NCBI GenBank assembly: GCA_021789795.1 | Contig: JAJYJA010000077.1 | Coordinates: forward strand, 1-10,319 | Direction of reading: 5' to 3' | DNA length: 10,319 nucleotides | Source: Deltaproteobacteria bacterium | GTDB taxonomy: Bacteria > Desulfobacterota > Desulfobulbia > Desulfobulbales > VMSU01 | In this document: piece by piece, positions 1 through 6,364 of the stretch | How the letters are laid out: each line of letters starts with the position of its first letter | Numbering within the stretch: position 1 is the first letter of the stretch | Translations under genes and position numbers: made by a program | Notes under the pieces: generated by a model | What the model was told of the DNA's origin: nothing | Databases searched by the model: none | The model's input: only the letters and a program-made list of their open reading frames with translations

Positions 1-412
1 TCACCGGGATGCCGCCGCCCACCGAGGCCTCAAAACCCACCTCCACCCCCTTCTGGCTCGCCGCCTCGAAGATCTCCCGTCCGTGGGTGGAGAACAGGGC
101 CTTGTTGGCCGAGACCACATGCTTGCCGGCGGCGATGGCCTTGAGAATAAAGGTCTTGGCTGGCTCGATGCCGCCGATCAGCTCCACCACGATGTCGATT
201 TCGGGGTCGTTGAAGATGTCGTCTGCCGAGCGGGTGAGGGTGGTGCCGGAAAACCGCTCGGGCAGGGCCGGGACCCCGATGTCCGCCACCGTCTTCAGGA
301 TGAGTTCGAGATTGGTCTTGCGGCGCAGATTCGCCGCCTGGGCCAGGAGCACCTCGGCGGTGCCGCTGCCCACCGTGCCGAAGCCGATGAGGCCAACGTG
401 GATTTTTTTCAT
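1..412 (-). CDS. hom: homoserine dehydrogenase, N-terminal part (cut by window edge)
   Basis: NAD(P)-dependent reduction of aspartate-semialdehyde to homoserine, the branch point to threonine and methionine, in the cytoplasm. The visible 137 residues begin MKKIHVGLIGFGTVGSG, a Rossmann fold with the GxGxxG dinucleotide motif (GFGTVG). They continue with the SANKAL segment, whose lysine is conserved in the family, and end in GFEASVGGGIPV, the conserved entry to the catalytic domain. The family is usually about 430 residues with a C-terminal ACT domain, so roughly two thirds lies beyond the left edge. The ATG at 412 is preceded by an AGGAG ribosome binding site (about 418-422). The gene is divergent from the mod operon with about 214 bp between the two starts. 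The identification is firm; whether the ACT domain is present cannot be seen. Confidence 0.95.
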   Translation of the reverse strand, partial: MKKIHVGLIGFGTVGSGTAEVLLAQAANLRRKTNLELILKTVADIGVPALPERFSGTTLTRSADDIFNDPEIDIVVELIGGIEPAKTFILKAIAAGKHVVSANKALFSTHGREIFEAASQKGVEVGFEASVGGGIPV

Positions 413-511
413 TAAAGGTCTCCTCCGCGCCGTTCTGAAACGTGACCGGCAGTTTGGTGAGGTGATGATTGCTCGCGCCGCCAGGCTGGCATTTTAGGGT
501 GCAAATTTCGA

Positions 512-540
512 TTGATAACCGCTTTGCGGGGGGATGTCAA
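512..540 (-). promoter_or_regulatory. predicted sigma-70 promoter for hom
   Basis: Minus-strand TTGACA (540 to 535), a 17-nt spacer, then TATCAA (517 to 512; 4 of 6 to consensus). Transcription would start near 505 and give a leader of roughly 93 nt. The leader contains an 11-bp palindrome (GCCAGGCTGGC, 480-490). I recognise no riboswitch or leader peptide in it. The -35 is perfect and the -10 is weak, so this is a reasonable but unproven call. Confidence 0.45.
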
Positions 541-591
541 AAGGAAAAGCAGGGGACGGCGAGTGGTTTGCCTTTCCGTCCCTGGGCGGCC

Positions 592-623
592 TTGACAGTC
601 GTTATATCTTTCTGTATATAACG
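592..623 (+). promoter_or_regulatory. modE promoter overlapped by a perfect ModE-type operator
   Basis: A perfect -35 TTGACA lies at 592-597. A 17-nt spacer leads to TATATA at 615-620 (4 of 6); TATAAC at 617-622 is an alternative -10 (5 of 6, but 19-nt spacing). Across the spacer and -10 runs a perfect inverted repeat, CGTTATAT (600-607), 8 nt, ATATAACG (616-623). From memory, the E. coli modA operator has the same 8-8-8 layout and almost the same half-sites. A dimeric regulator bound here would block RNA polymerase, so negative autoregulation of the mod operon is the likely outcome. Transcription would begin at about 627, the proposed start codon. Confidence 0.85.
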
Positions 624-626
624 GTC

Positions 627-1025
627 ATGGATAAGACGACGAAACGCACGGAGCGGCTGGGTGAGGCCCCGGCCATCTGTCGAGGCCGCGTCTGGCTGGA
701 GGGGGCGGAGGGGACCTTCCTGGGCTATGGCCGTATCGTGCTGCTGGAGAGGATCAGCGAGCTGGGCTCCATCTCCCGGGCCGCCCGCTCCATGGAGATG
801 TCCTACAAGCACGCCTGGGACCTGGTGGAATCCATGAACCGGCAGGGCGGGGAGCCGTTGGTGGTCAAGGTGAGTGGCGGCAAGGGTGGCGGCGGGGCGA
901 CGTTAACCGGGCGCGGCCAGCGGGCGGTGGCCGCCTTCCGTGCCCTGGAGACCAGGTTCAGGGCCTACCTGGACGGGGAGGGTCAGCGATTTGCCAAGGA
1001 ATTCAACCTCAACGACCGGCCATGA
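627..1025 (+). CDS. modE: ModE-type molybdate regulator, DNA-binding domain only
   Basis: A winged helix-turn-helix repressor/activator of the ModE N-terminal family (132 aa). Residues about 46-71 carry the helix-turn-helix (LGSISRAARSMEMSYKHAW). The glycine-rich wing VSGGKGGGGATLT spans 82-94 and matches the family hallmark GGKGGGGAxLT. E. coli ModE is about 262 aa because two molybdate-binding Mop repeats follow; here the protein ends right after the dimer-helix region. The ATG at 627 is chosen because the frame's earlier ATG at 534 would place the -35 box and the operator inside the coding sequence. No Shine-Dalgarno sequence precedes 627 and the predicted transcript starts there, suggesting a leaderless mRNA. 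The stop overlaps the modB start (ATGA). The family is certain. The start is fairly sure; a GGGGGG run before 534 keeps the longer form possible. Confidence 0.88.
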   Translation: MDKTTKRTERLGEAPAICRGRVWLEGAEGTFLGYGRIVLLERISELGSISRAARSMEMSYKHAWDLVESMNRQGGEPLVVKVSGGKGGGGATLTGRGQRAVAAFRALETRFRAYLDGEGQRFAKEFNLNDRP

Positions 1026-1684
1026 GCGTCGTCATCCCCCTGCTTTTGACCCTGAAGGTGGCGGCTATCGCCACCCTGAGCACCATGTTGATCGGCCTGT
1101 TGCCGGCCTGGCTGTTGACCCGGCACGAATTTCCGGGCCGCGATCTGTTGGAGGTGGCGCTGACCCTGCCCCTGGTGCTGCCGCCCACGGTGCTGGGCTA
1201 CTATCTCCTGGTGCTGGTGGGCCGTAACGGGTGGGTCGGCCATTGGCTTCGGGAGCACTTCGGGGTGTCGCTGATCTTTACCTGGCAGGGGGCGGTGCTG
1301 GCGACCACGGTGGTCTCCCTGCCCCTGGTGTTCAAGTCGGCGAGCGCCGCCTTCGCGGCGGTAAATCGGCAGTGCGAGGAGGCGGCCGCCATCCTGGGGG
1401 CCTCGGGGGCCGCCATCTTCTTCCGGGTCTCCCTGCCGCTTGCCTGGCGCGGCATCCTGGCCGGCGGGATGATGGCCTTTGCCCGGGCGATGGGCGAGTT
1501 CGGCGCCACCCTGATGGTGGCCGGCAACCTGCCGGGCCGCACCCAGACCTTGTCGATGGCGGTGTACGACGCGGTGCAGGCCGGTGACTGGCGGGCCGCC
1601 AACCTGATGACTGGCCTGATTACCGTAGTCAGTGCCGTCATTCTGTACGGTTCGGGGAAACTGCTGCAAACCGACTGGCGGTAA
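1022..1684 (+). CDS. modB: molybdate ABC transporter permease ModB
   Basis: Inner-membrane channel subunit of the molybdate importer (220 aa, normal for ModB). About five hydrophobic segments are visible. The cytoplasmic coupling (EAA) loop is at about 119-143, EEAAAILGASGAAIFFRVSL, which contacts the ATPase. It is followed by RAMGEFGATLMVAGNLPGRT, a stretch very characteristic of ModB/CysW-type permeases. The LPLVLPPTVLGYYLL segment (49-63) is also typical of ModB. The start codon lies within the modE stop (ATGA overlap), so the two genes are translationally coupled. Placement before modA, instead of between modA and modC, is unusual. Confidence 0.95.
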   Translation: MSVVIPLLLTLKVAAIATLSTMLIGLLPAWLLTRHEFPGRDLLEVALTLPLVLPPTVLGYYLLVLVGRNGWVGHWLREHFGVSLIFTWQGAVLATTVVSLPLVFKSASAAFAAVNRQCEEAAAILGASGAAIFFRVSLPLAWRGILAGGMMAFARAMGEFGATLMVAGNLPGRTQTLSMAVYDAVQAGDWRAANLMTGLITVVSAVILYGSGKLLQTDWR

Positions 1685-1789
1685 GGCCGGGCCTGGGAGG
1701 CGGCGGTCTCGGGCCGGAGGGCGGTCGAGATGTTCGCGTAAACGGAAACCGCCGGAGAAATTTTTTAATTAATCTTAAGGGGGTGTGTG
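1685..1789 (+). other. modB-modA intergenic gap
   Basis: A 105-bp gap inside an otherwise tight operon. Its first half is GC-rich, with only a weak 5-bp inverted repeat (TCTCG/CGAGA around 1709-1732). Its second half is AT-rich (ATTTTTTAATTAATC, 1760-1774) and leads into the AAGGGGG ribosome binding site of modA (1777-1783). I find no convincing -35/-10 pair, no ModE-type palindrome and no clear terminator, so I treat it as an untranslated spacer. Confidence 0.4.
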
Positions 1790-2560
1790 ATGTTGAATCG
1801 TATCGGTAAGTTAATTTGGTTGTTGGGGGTGTCGGCGTTTGTCCTGCTCGCCGCTGGGCGGGCCTCGGCCAATCGGGGTGAGATCATCGTCTCGGCGGCG
1901 GCCAGCTTGACCAACGTCATGGGCACCCTGGGTAAGGACTTCGAACGCCTCCATCCCGGCGCCAAGGTAATCTTCAACTTCGGGGCCACCGGCGACCTCC
2001 TGGCCCAGATCAGCCAAGGGGCACCGGTGGACGTCTTCTTTTCGGCCAACGAAAAGTACATGGATAAGGCGGAGGGGAAAGGCTTAATCGACCCGGTGAG
2101 CCGTAAGGATTTCGCCGGCAACGTCCTGGTGCTGGCCAGACCCGCCACTGGCCAGACGGCGGTCTCCGGGCTGCGCGACCTGACCCGACCCCAGGTGAAA
2201 AGGATCGCCATCGGCAAGCCCGAGACCGTGCCCGCCGGTCAATACGCCGAGAAGGTCTTGCGGGCCGCCGGCATGTGGGAGGCGGTGCAGCCGAAGTTGA
2301 TTTTCGCCAGCTCGGTGCGCCAGGCCCTGGATTATCTTCAGCGCGGCGAGGTGGATTGCGGGTTGGTGTACGCCACCGATGTCAAGGTGACTAAAGGCCA
2401 GGTGACGACGGTGGCCGAGCTGCCAGGCACCAAGGTGCTGTATCCGGTGGCCCTGACCAAGGCGGGTTCCGGACGTCAGTCCGCCCGGATGTTTTTAAGT
2501 TATCTGGACTCGGACGCGGCCCGCGCTACCCTGCGTCAGGCCGGGTTTCTGCTGCCGTAA
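1790..2560 (+). CDS. modA: molybdate ABC transporter periplasmic binding protein ModA
   Basis: Captures molybdate (and probably tungstate) and delivers it to ModB (256 aa). Residues 1-27 form a Sec signal peptide: R4/K7, hydrophobic 8-22, cleavage predicted after ASA27. There is no lipobox cysteine, so the protein is soluble in the periplasm. Compared with E. coli ModA as I remember it, the ligand residues correspond to Ser39 (SAAASL), Thr67 (FGATGDL, where E. coli has Ser), Ala149 (TVPAGQYA), Val176 (SSVRQAL) and Tyr194 (GLVYATD). The ATG at 1790 is preferred over the adjacent GTG at 1787 because AAGGGGG is then 6 nt away. The modA stop and modC start are separated by 18 nt. Confidence 0.95.
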   Translation: MLNRIGKLIWLLGVSAFVLLAAGRASANRGEIIVSAAASLTNVMGTLGKDFERLHPGAKVIFNFGATGDLLAQISQGAPVDVFFSANEKYMDKAEGKGLIDPVSRKDFAGNVLVLARPATGQTAVSGLRDLTRPQVKRIAIGKPETVPAGQYAEKVLRAAGMWEAVQPKLIFASSVRQALDYLQRGEVDCGLVYATDVKVTKGQVTTVAELPGTKVLYPVALTKAGSGRQSARMFLSYLDSDAARATLRQAGFLLP

Positions 2561-2578
2561 TCCGCCCGGGGCCGAAGT

Positions 2579-3340
2579 TTGGAACTGGTCGTTGATATCA
2601 AGAAACAGCTCAGTTCCCGGGGGCGGGAGTTTACCCTGCGTTGCGCCTTCAGCTCCAGAGAGCAGTTCGTGGTGCTGTTCGGGGCCTCTGGTTCGGGCAA
2701 GACCACCACCCTGCGGGCGGTGGCCGGTTTGGAGCGGCCAGACGCGGGTCGGATCGTGGCTGGGGGCCGGGTGCTGTTTGACTCCCAGGCGGGGATAAAC
2801 CTGTCGGCCAGGCGGCGCAACATCGGCTACCTGTTTCAGGATTATGCCCTTTTCCCGCACCTGACGGTGGAGAAAAACGTCGCCTTCGCCCTCAATCCCG
2901 GCCTGTTTGGCCGGCTGGGACGAGACGAGCAGGGCCGGATTGATTATTTCCTCGAACTCTTTCAGCTTGACGGTCTAAGGCAGGCCCTGCCCGCCGACCT
3001 CTCCGGCGGCCAGCGGCAGCGGACGGCCCTGGCCCGGGCCCTGATCCGCCAGCCCGATCTGCTGCTTTTAGACGAACCCTTCGCCGCCCTGGATCCCCAC
3101 CTGCGCGCCCGGCTGCGCGCCAGCCTCCTGGATATCCAGCGCCGCTTGCAGGTGCCGGTGATGCTCATCAGCCACGATCCGGAGGATGTCGAGATCTTCG
3201 CCGAGACCCTGGTGCTCTACGAGTCCGGCCAGGTCAGCGCCGTGATAGAGAATTATCAGCAGGAGAAGAGTTGCCCGGAGTTCGGCGGGCCGGTCTGGAA
3301 GGCGGTACCGCCGCAAAAATGGCCGGGGGGTAGCCCTTGA
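2579..3340 (+). CDS. modC: molybdate ABC transporter ATPase ModC, short form without TOBE/Mop domain
   Basis: Cytoplasmic ATPase that powers molybdate import (253 aa). The nucleotide-binding set is complete: Walker A GASGSGKT (35-42), Q-loop Gln87 (YLFQDYALFPHL), signature LSGGQRQR (141-148), Walker B LLLLDEP (161-167) with catalytic Glu166, D-loop ALD, and switch His199 (ISHD). E. coli ModC is about 352 aa and carries a C-terminal Mop/TOBE domain that binds molybdate. Here only about 40 low-complexity residues follow the ATPase core, and too little room remains before the next terminator for a frameshifted TOBE domain. The start is TTG at 2579 with a weak GGGG site 7 nt upstream; I see no ATG or GTG in frame nearby. 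Other oxyanion ATPases share the core, but the neighbours make ModC the clear reading. Confidence 0.9.
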   Translation: MELVVDIKKQLSSRGREFTLRCAFSSREQFVVLFGASGSGKTTTLRAVAGLERPDAGRIVAGGRVLFDSQAGINLSARRRNIGYLFQDYALFPHLTVEKNVAFALNPGLFGRLGRDEQGRIDYFLELFQLDGLRQALPADLSGGQRQRTALARALIRQPDLLLLDEPFAALDPHLRARLRASLLDIQRRLQVPVMLISHDPEDVEIFAETLVLYESGQVSAVIENYQQEKSCPEFGGPVWKAVPPQKWPGGSP

Positions 3341-3367
3341 TACGAGACATTTTGCTTTCAGAGGGAG

Positions 3368-3390
3368 CCTCGTTGCGAGGGTATCACCCT
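3368..3390 (+). other. two overlapping small hairpins after modC
   Basis: CCTCG-TTG-CGAGG (3368-3380) and AGGGT-ATC-ACCCT (3378-3390) share three bases, so only one can form at a time. No T-run follows on the plus strand, so neither is a standard intrinsic terminator. They may help end or stabilise the modC mRNA, or be chance. Confidence 0.25.
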
Positions 3391-3403
3391 GGTGTTGGCC
3401 CAT

Positions 3404-3441
3404 AAAAAAAGCCGGGCTTGAGGCATCGCCTCGCGCCCGGC
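3404..3441 (-). terminator. intrinsic terminator of the rplY transcript
   Basis: Read on the minus strand: a GC-rich stem of GCCGGGC/GCCCGGC (3411-3417 with 3435-3441), extended inward by GAGGC/GCCTC (plus a G-T pair and one mismatch) around a 3-nt loop. It is followed at once by seven T residues (plus-strand A 3404-3410). It lies 30 bp after the rplY stop and between the convergent modC and rplY genes. On the plus strand the stem is not followed by T, so it should act mainly on the rplY transcript. Confidence 0.92.
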
Positions 3442-3471
3442 CTTCACCGACCCGCCACCAGGCGGCGGGAT

Positions 3472-4098
3472 TTACTTCTTCTTGCCGCCCTTCTTGGCCG
3501 CCGCCGATTCGGTGGTCTCGGCCACCGCCACCTTGACCGGCATGCTCACCGAGACGCAGACCGTCTCCTTATCGTTCACCAACTCGACGTTGGCGGGGAT
3601 GTTCAGGTCGGCGCAGGTGTACTTTTCATCCACCCCCAGGTCGCTGATGTCTTTTTCGATAAACTCCGGCACGTCCAGGGGCCGGCCCTTGAGCACCACG
3701 CTGCGCACCAGCACCGCCAGATCACCGCCCAGATCCACCCCCTTGGCCTTGCCGGTAAAGACCACCGGCACGGTGAAGGAGAGCGGCCTTTCCAGGGCGA
3801 TGGCGCAGAAGTCGGCGTGGATCAAGGCCTCGCTGGTGGGGGAGGTCTGCATCTCCCGGACCATGACGTGGTAGGTGGACTCCTGCCCCTGATTGTTGAC
3901 CCGCAGGTTGAAGACCGCGTTGCGCCGCTGTACCTTCAGCATGGTGTTGGTCAGCTCCTTGGTGTCGAGCTCAAGCGACAGCACCTCCGACTTGTGGCCG
4001 TACAGGACGGCGGGGGTGAGCCCGCTCCGGCGCAGACGGTGGGATGCCCCCTTGCCAAACTGGTCTCTGACCTGGGCGGTCAAATCAAACTGTAACAT
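3472..4098 (-). CDS. rplY: 50S ribosomal protein L25 (CTC/TL5 long form)
   Basis: Binds 5S rRNA in the large ribosomal subunit (208 aa). The N-terminal L25 domain (about 1-90) starts MLQFDLTAQVRDQFGKGASHRLRRSG and includes PAVLYGH. The C-terminal TL5-type beta domain (about 95-185) includes VPVVFTGKAKGVDLGG. A Lys-rich tail (AAAKKGGKKK) closes the protein. The length fits the two-domain CTC form and not the 94-aa E. coli L25. GGAGG lies 9 nt before the ATG at 4098. It follows prs by 78 bp and ends the minus-strand run. In many relatives pth comes next; here the strand switches to the mod locus instead. Confidence 0.95.
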   Translation of the reverse strand: MLQFDLTAQVRDQFGKGASHRLRRSGLTPAVLYGHKSEVLSLELDTKELTNTMLKVQRRNAVFNLRVNNQGQESTYHVMVREMQTSPTSEALIHADFCAIALERPLSFTVPVVFTGKAKGVDLGGDLAVLVRSVVLKGRPLDVPEFIEKDISDLGVDEKYTCADLNIPANVELVNDKETVCVSVSMPVKVAVAETTESAAAKKGGKKK

Positions 4099-4157
4099 TT
4101 TGGTAATCCTCCAACCTGGAATTGATGGTTTTTGTTGATTGCTTCCTTAACAGGCCC

Positions 4158-4172
4158 CCGCCGTTCCGGCGG
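4158..4172 (-). other. hairpin in the prs-rplY spacer
   Basis: CCGCCG-TTC-CGGCGG forms a perfect 6-bp stem 4 nt after the prs stop. On the minus strand it is followed by GGGCCTGTTAAGG, with no T-run, so it is not a clear terminator. It could protect the prs 3' end or set the prs to rplY expression ratio; both are inference. Confidence 0.35.
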
Positions 4173-4176
4173 CGGA

Positions 4177-5115
4177 CTAGACGAACAGCGAGCTTACCGA
4201 GTCCTCAGAATGGATGCAGGAGATGGCGCGGGCAAAGAGCTCGGCCACCGACAGCACCTTGATCTTCTGGCATTTCTGGGCCTCGGGACGCAGGGGAACG
4301 GTGTCGGTGACCACCAGTTGTTTGATCTGGGAGGCCTCCAGGCGCTCGATGGCCGGGCCGGAGAGCACCCCGTGCGAACAGCAGGCGTGCACCTCCTTGG
4401 CGCCCTTCTGCATCAGGATGTCGGCGGCGGAGCACAGGGTGCCGGCGGTATCGACCATATCGTCGAGCAGGATGGCGGTCTTGCCGGTCACGTCGCCGAT
4501 GACGTTCATGGCCGCGCAGACGTTGGCCCGCTCCCGCCGCTTGTCGATGATCGCCAGGTCGGCTTGCAGCCGCTTGGCAAAGGCCCGGGTGCGCTCCACC
4601 CCGCCGGCGTCCGGCGACACCATCACCACCTCATTGAACTGATTGGAGATGTGCTTAAGCAGGATGGGGGCCGCGAACAGGTTGTCCACCGGGATGTTGA
4701 AGAAGCCCTGGATCTGTCCGGCGTGCAGGTCCATGGTCAAGACCCGGCGGACGCCGACCACCATCATCATCTCCGCCACCACCTTGGCGGTGATCGGCAC
4801 CCGGGGCGCCACCTTGCGATCCTGGCGGGCGTAGCCGTAATATGGCAGCACGGCGGTGATCCGGCGGGCCGAGGCGCGGCGCATGGCGTCCACCATGATC
4901 ACCAGCTCCATCAGGTGGTCGTTGACTGGCGGGCAGGTCGGCTGGATGATGAAGATGTCGCTGCCCCGGACGTTCTCGCCTATCTCGACGAAGATCTCTC
5001 CGTCGCTGAAGGTGCGAACCTCGGCCTTGGACAACTCCATGTCGATGTGCCGGCAGATGTCGGCGGCCAACTGGCGGTTGGCGTTTCCGGTAAAGATCTG
5101 CATCTTACGTGGCAT
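4177..5115 (-). CDS. prs: ribose-phosphate pyrophosphokinase (PRPP synthetase)
   Basis: Transfers pyrophosphate from ATP to ribose 5-phosphate to give PRPP for purine, pyrimidine, His, Trp and NAD synthesis. The 312-residue length is typical. Visible motifs are FSDGE (36-40), the flexible-loop/ATP region YYGYARQDRK (92-101), the metal-binding His131 in VLTMDLHAGQIQGFF, and the PRPP-binding loop DDMVDTAGT (218-226). The frame is open upstream to an ATG at 5244, but the family begins at MPRKMQIFTGNAN, so I start at 5115, with AAAGG about 10-14 nt upstream. The gene lies downstream of tRNA-Gln with a 230-bp leader and upstream of rplY. Confidence 0.96.
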   Translation of the reverse strand: MPRKMQIFTGNANRQLAADICRHIDMELSKAEVRTFSDGEIFVEIGENVRGSDIFIIQPTCPPVNDHLMELVIMVDAMRRASARRITAVLPYYGYARQDRKVAPRVPITAKVVAEMMMVVGVRRVLTMDLHAGQIQGFFNIPVDNLFAAPILLKHISNQFNEVVMVSPDAGGVERTRAFAKRLQADLAIIDKRRERANVCAAMNVIGDVTGKTAILLDDMVDTAGTLCSAADILMQKGAKEVHACCSHGVLSGPAIERLEASQIKQLVVTDTVPLRPEAQKCQKIKVLSVAELFARAISCIHSEDSVSSLFV

Positions 5116-5260
5116 GTCTTTAGAGCCTTTCTTGAGGGTGCGATGGTTGATGGCGGCGCCAAAAGTCCGCTCTACTGCGTCCCCGTCCAACCTCAGCGGG
5201 GATTGGACAGAATTGCGGGGCGGTTTTGCTCGTTCGGCGTACAATTAAGGTATGGCCTAA

Positions 5261-5328
5261 CTCGCAAAACGCATCCCGCGCCTTGTATGCCGGCCCTTTT
5301 GCTGCGCCGTTGGCTATCTTTTTGCGAG
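5261..5328 (-). repeat. 9-bp inverted repeat in the tRNA-Gln to prs spacer
   Basis: CTCGCAAAA (5261-5269) and TTTTGCGAG (5320-5328) are perfect complements separated by 50 nt. They could close a long stem in the RNA between the tRNA 3' end (5346) and prs (5115). A role in processing the tRNA away from the prs mRNA, or in prs leader control, is possible, but nothing in the sequence proves it. Confidence 0.35.
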
Positions 5329-5345
5329 ACCGTCTGCTGGTTAAG

Positions 5346-5420
5346 TGGCTGGGGTGGTAGGATTCGAACCTACGAATGCAGGCGTCAAAGGCCTGTGTCT
5401 TACCGCTTGACGACACCCCA
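5346..5420 (-). tRNA. tRNA-Gln (anticodon UUG)
   Basis: A 75-nt cloverleaf with acceptor TGGGGTG/CACCCCA, D-loop AAGCGGTAAG, an anticodon arm CAGGC-CTTTGAC-GCCTG giving anticodon TTG (5388-5386), and a T-arm with GGTTCGAATCC. The 3' CCA is encoded (5346-5348). The overall sequence is close to E. coli tRNA-Gln. It reads glutamine codons CAA and, by wobble, CAG. It lies 19 bp after the ispE stop and upstream of prs, so it is likely cut from a shared transcript. Confidence 0.97.
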
Positions 5421-5439
5421 GCAGGGAATCCTTCCGTGT

Positions 5440-6324
5440 CTAGTCCGCGGGAGAGGTCAGGAAGACCTCTGGATACAGTCGCTGGCAGGTCTCGTGGGCC
5501 TGCTCGGCCAAGACGGGGTCGAGAAAGACGCCGAACACCGTGGCCCCGCTGCCCGACATCAGGGCCGAGACGGCCCCGGCCCCCAGCAGCCGCTCCTTGA
5601 TTGCCCCAATAACCGGATAACGGGCGATGGTCACCGCCTCCAGGTCGTTGTAAAGCCCGCCCGCCGCCTCCGGGGAAAACCCTTGCGCGAGTACGGCGGC
5701 GGCATGTTCCTTCCAGGAAGAATAGCCCCTTAACTTATAGGGATCGGCACTGGTTGTCAACCCTAAATTGCTGTACACCCAAGCGGTCGAGACCGGCAGG
5801 CCGGGATTGACCAGTAGCAGTTGGTAGCCGCGTGGGCCCTCGATGGGCGCCAGTTCGGTGCCGGTGCCGGTGGCCAGGGCGGTGGTGTCGTCGGCCACGA
5901 AGAAGGGGACATCGGCTCCCAGTTCCGCCCCCAGCGCCAGCAGTTCGGCTTCGTTAAGGGGCTGTCCGTGGAGGAGGTTCGCGCCCCGCAGCACCGCCGC
6001 CGCGTCACTGCTTCCTCCCCCCAGGCCGGCGGCCAGGGGAATGCGTTTATGCAGGGTGAGGCGCAGGCCAGGGGCGATTCCTGCCCGTTCGTAAAAGAGC
6101 GCCGCCGCCTTAAAGGCCAGGTTGGAGGCGTCCTCGGGCAGTGGTGAACCCGGGCAGCCCAGGCGGAGGCCCGGGCCTTTCAGGCTCAGATGCAGGCGGT
6201 CGGCCAGGGAGAGCTTCTGCATGACCGAGACCAGGTCGTGGTAGCCGTCCTCCCGCCGGCCCAGCACCCGCAGCAAGAGGTTGACCTTGGCCGGGGCCGA
6301 AATCTCAAGCTCGCGCATCCTCAT
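5440..6324 (-). CDS. ispE: 4-diphosphocytidyl-2-C-methyl-D-erythritol kinase
   Basis: Phosphorylates CDP-methylerythritol with ATP, the fourth step of the MEP isoprenoid pathway. The protein is 294 aa, within the usual range. GHMP-kinase features are APAKVNLLL near the N terminus (catalytic-region Lys13), the glycine-rich ATP loop PLAAGLGGGSSDAAA (96-110), GADVPFF with the catalytic Asp138, and C-terminal MSGSGATVFGVF. Start codons at 6324 and 6318 are both possible (MRMREL); GGGG/GGG sequence precedes 6324. It lies 40 bp after the DUF1844 gene and 19 bp before tRNA-Gln, consistent with an operon. Confidence 0.96.
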   Translation of the reverse strand: MRMRELEISAPAKVNLLLRVLGRREDGYHDLVSVMQKLSLADRLHLSLKGPGLRLGCPGSPLPEDASNLAFKAAALFYERAGIAPGLRLTLHKRIPLAAGLGGGSSDAAAVLRGANLLHGQPLNEAELLALGAELGADVPFFVADDTTALATGTGTELAPIEGPRGYQLLLVNPGLPVSTAWVYSNLGLTTSADPYKLRGYSSWKEHAAAVLAQGFSPEAAGGLYNDLEAVTIARYPVIGAIKERLLGAGAVSALMSGSGATVFGVFLDPVLAEQAHETCQRLYPEVFLTSPAD

Positions 6325-6364
6325 CCCGTCCCCAAGACCAAGACGCCTTGTCGTCCCGGGCCCG

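Noticed and set aside
9..497. 162-codon plus-strand frame opposite hom
   Set aside because: Antisense shadow. The minus strand encodes a clear homoserine dehydrogenase with start codon and ribosome binding site.
413..511. Riboswitch in the hom leader
   Set aside because: Only short palindromes are visible; none of the conserved cores I know (SAM, lysine, threonine leader peptide) can be recognised.
534..626. Longer modE reading frame starting at 534
   Set aside because: It would put the perfect -35 box and the ModE-type operator inside the gene. The extra 31 residues show no family similarity. A GGGGGG run before 534 means it is not fully excluded.
1685..1789. Second ModE operator before modA
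   Set aside because: The AT-rich stretch contains TTAATTAA and CTTAAG but nothing like CGTTATAT half-sites.
3220..3403. Frameshifted TOBE domain after modC
   Set aside because: Only about 60 bp separate the modC stop from the rplY terminator, too little for a Mop repeat, and the other frames show no Mop-like sequence.
4132..5733. 533-codon open frame on the plus strand
   Set aside because: It lies antisense to prs, tRNA-Gln and part of ispE. Its translation is His/Asp/Gly-rich with no recognisable domain, as expected for the complement of a GC-rich gene.
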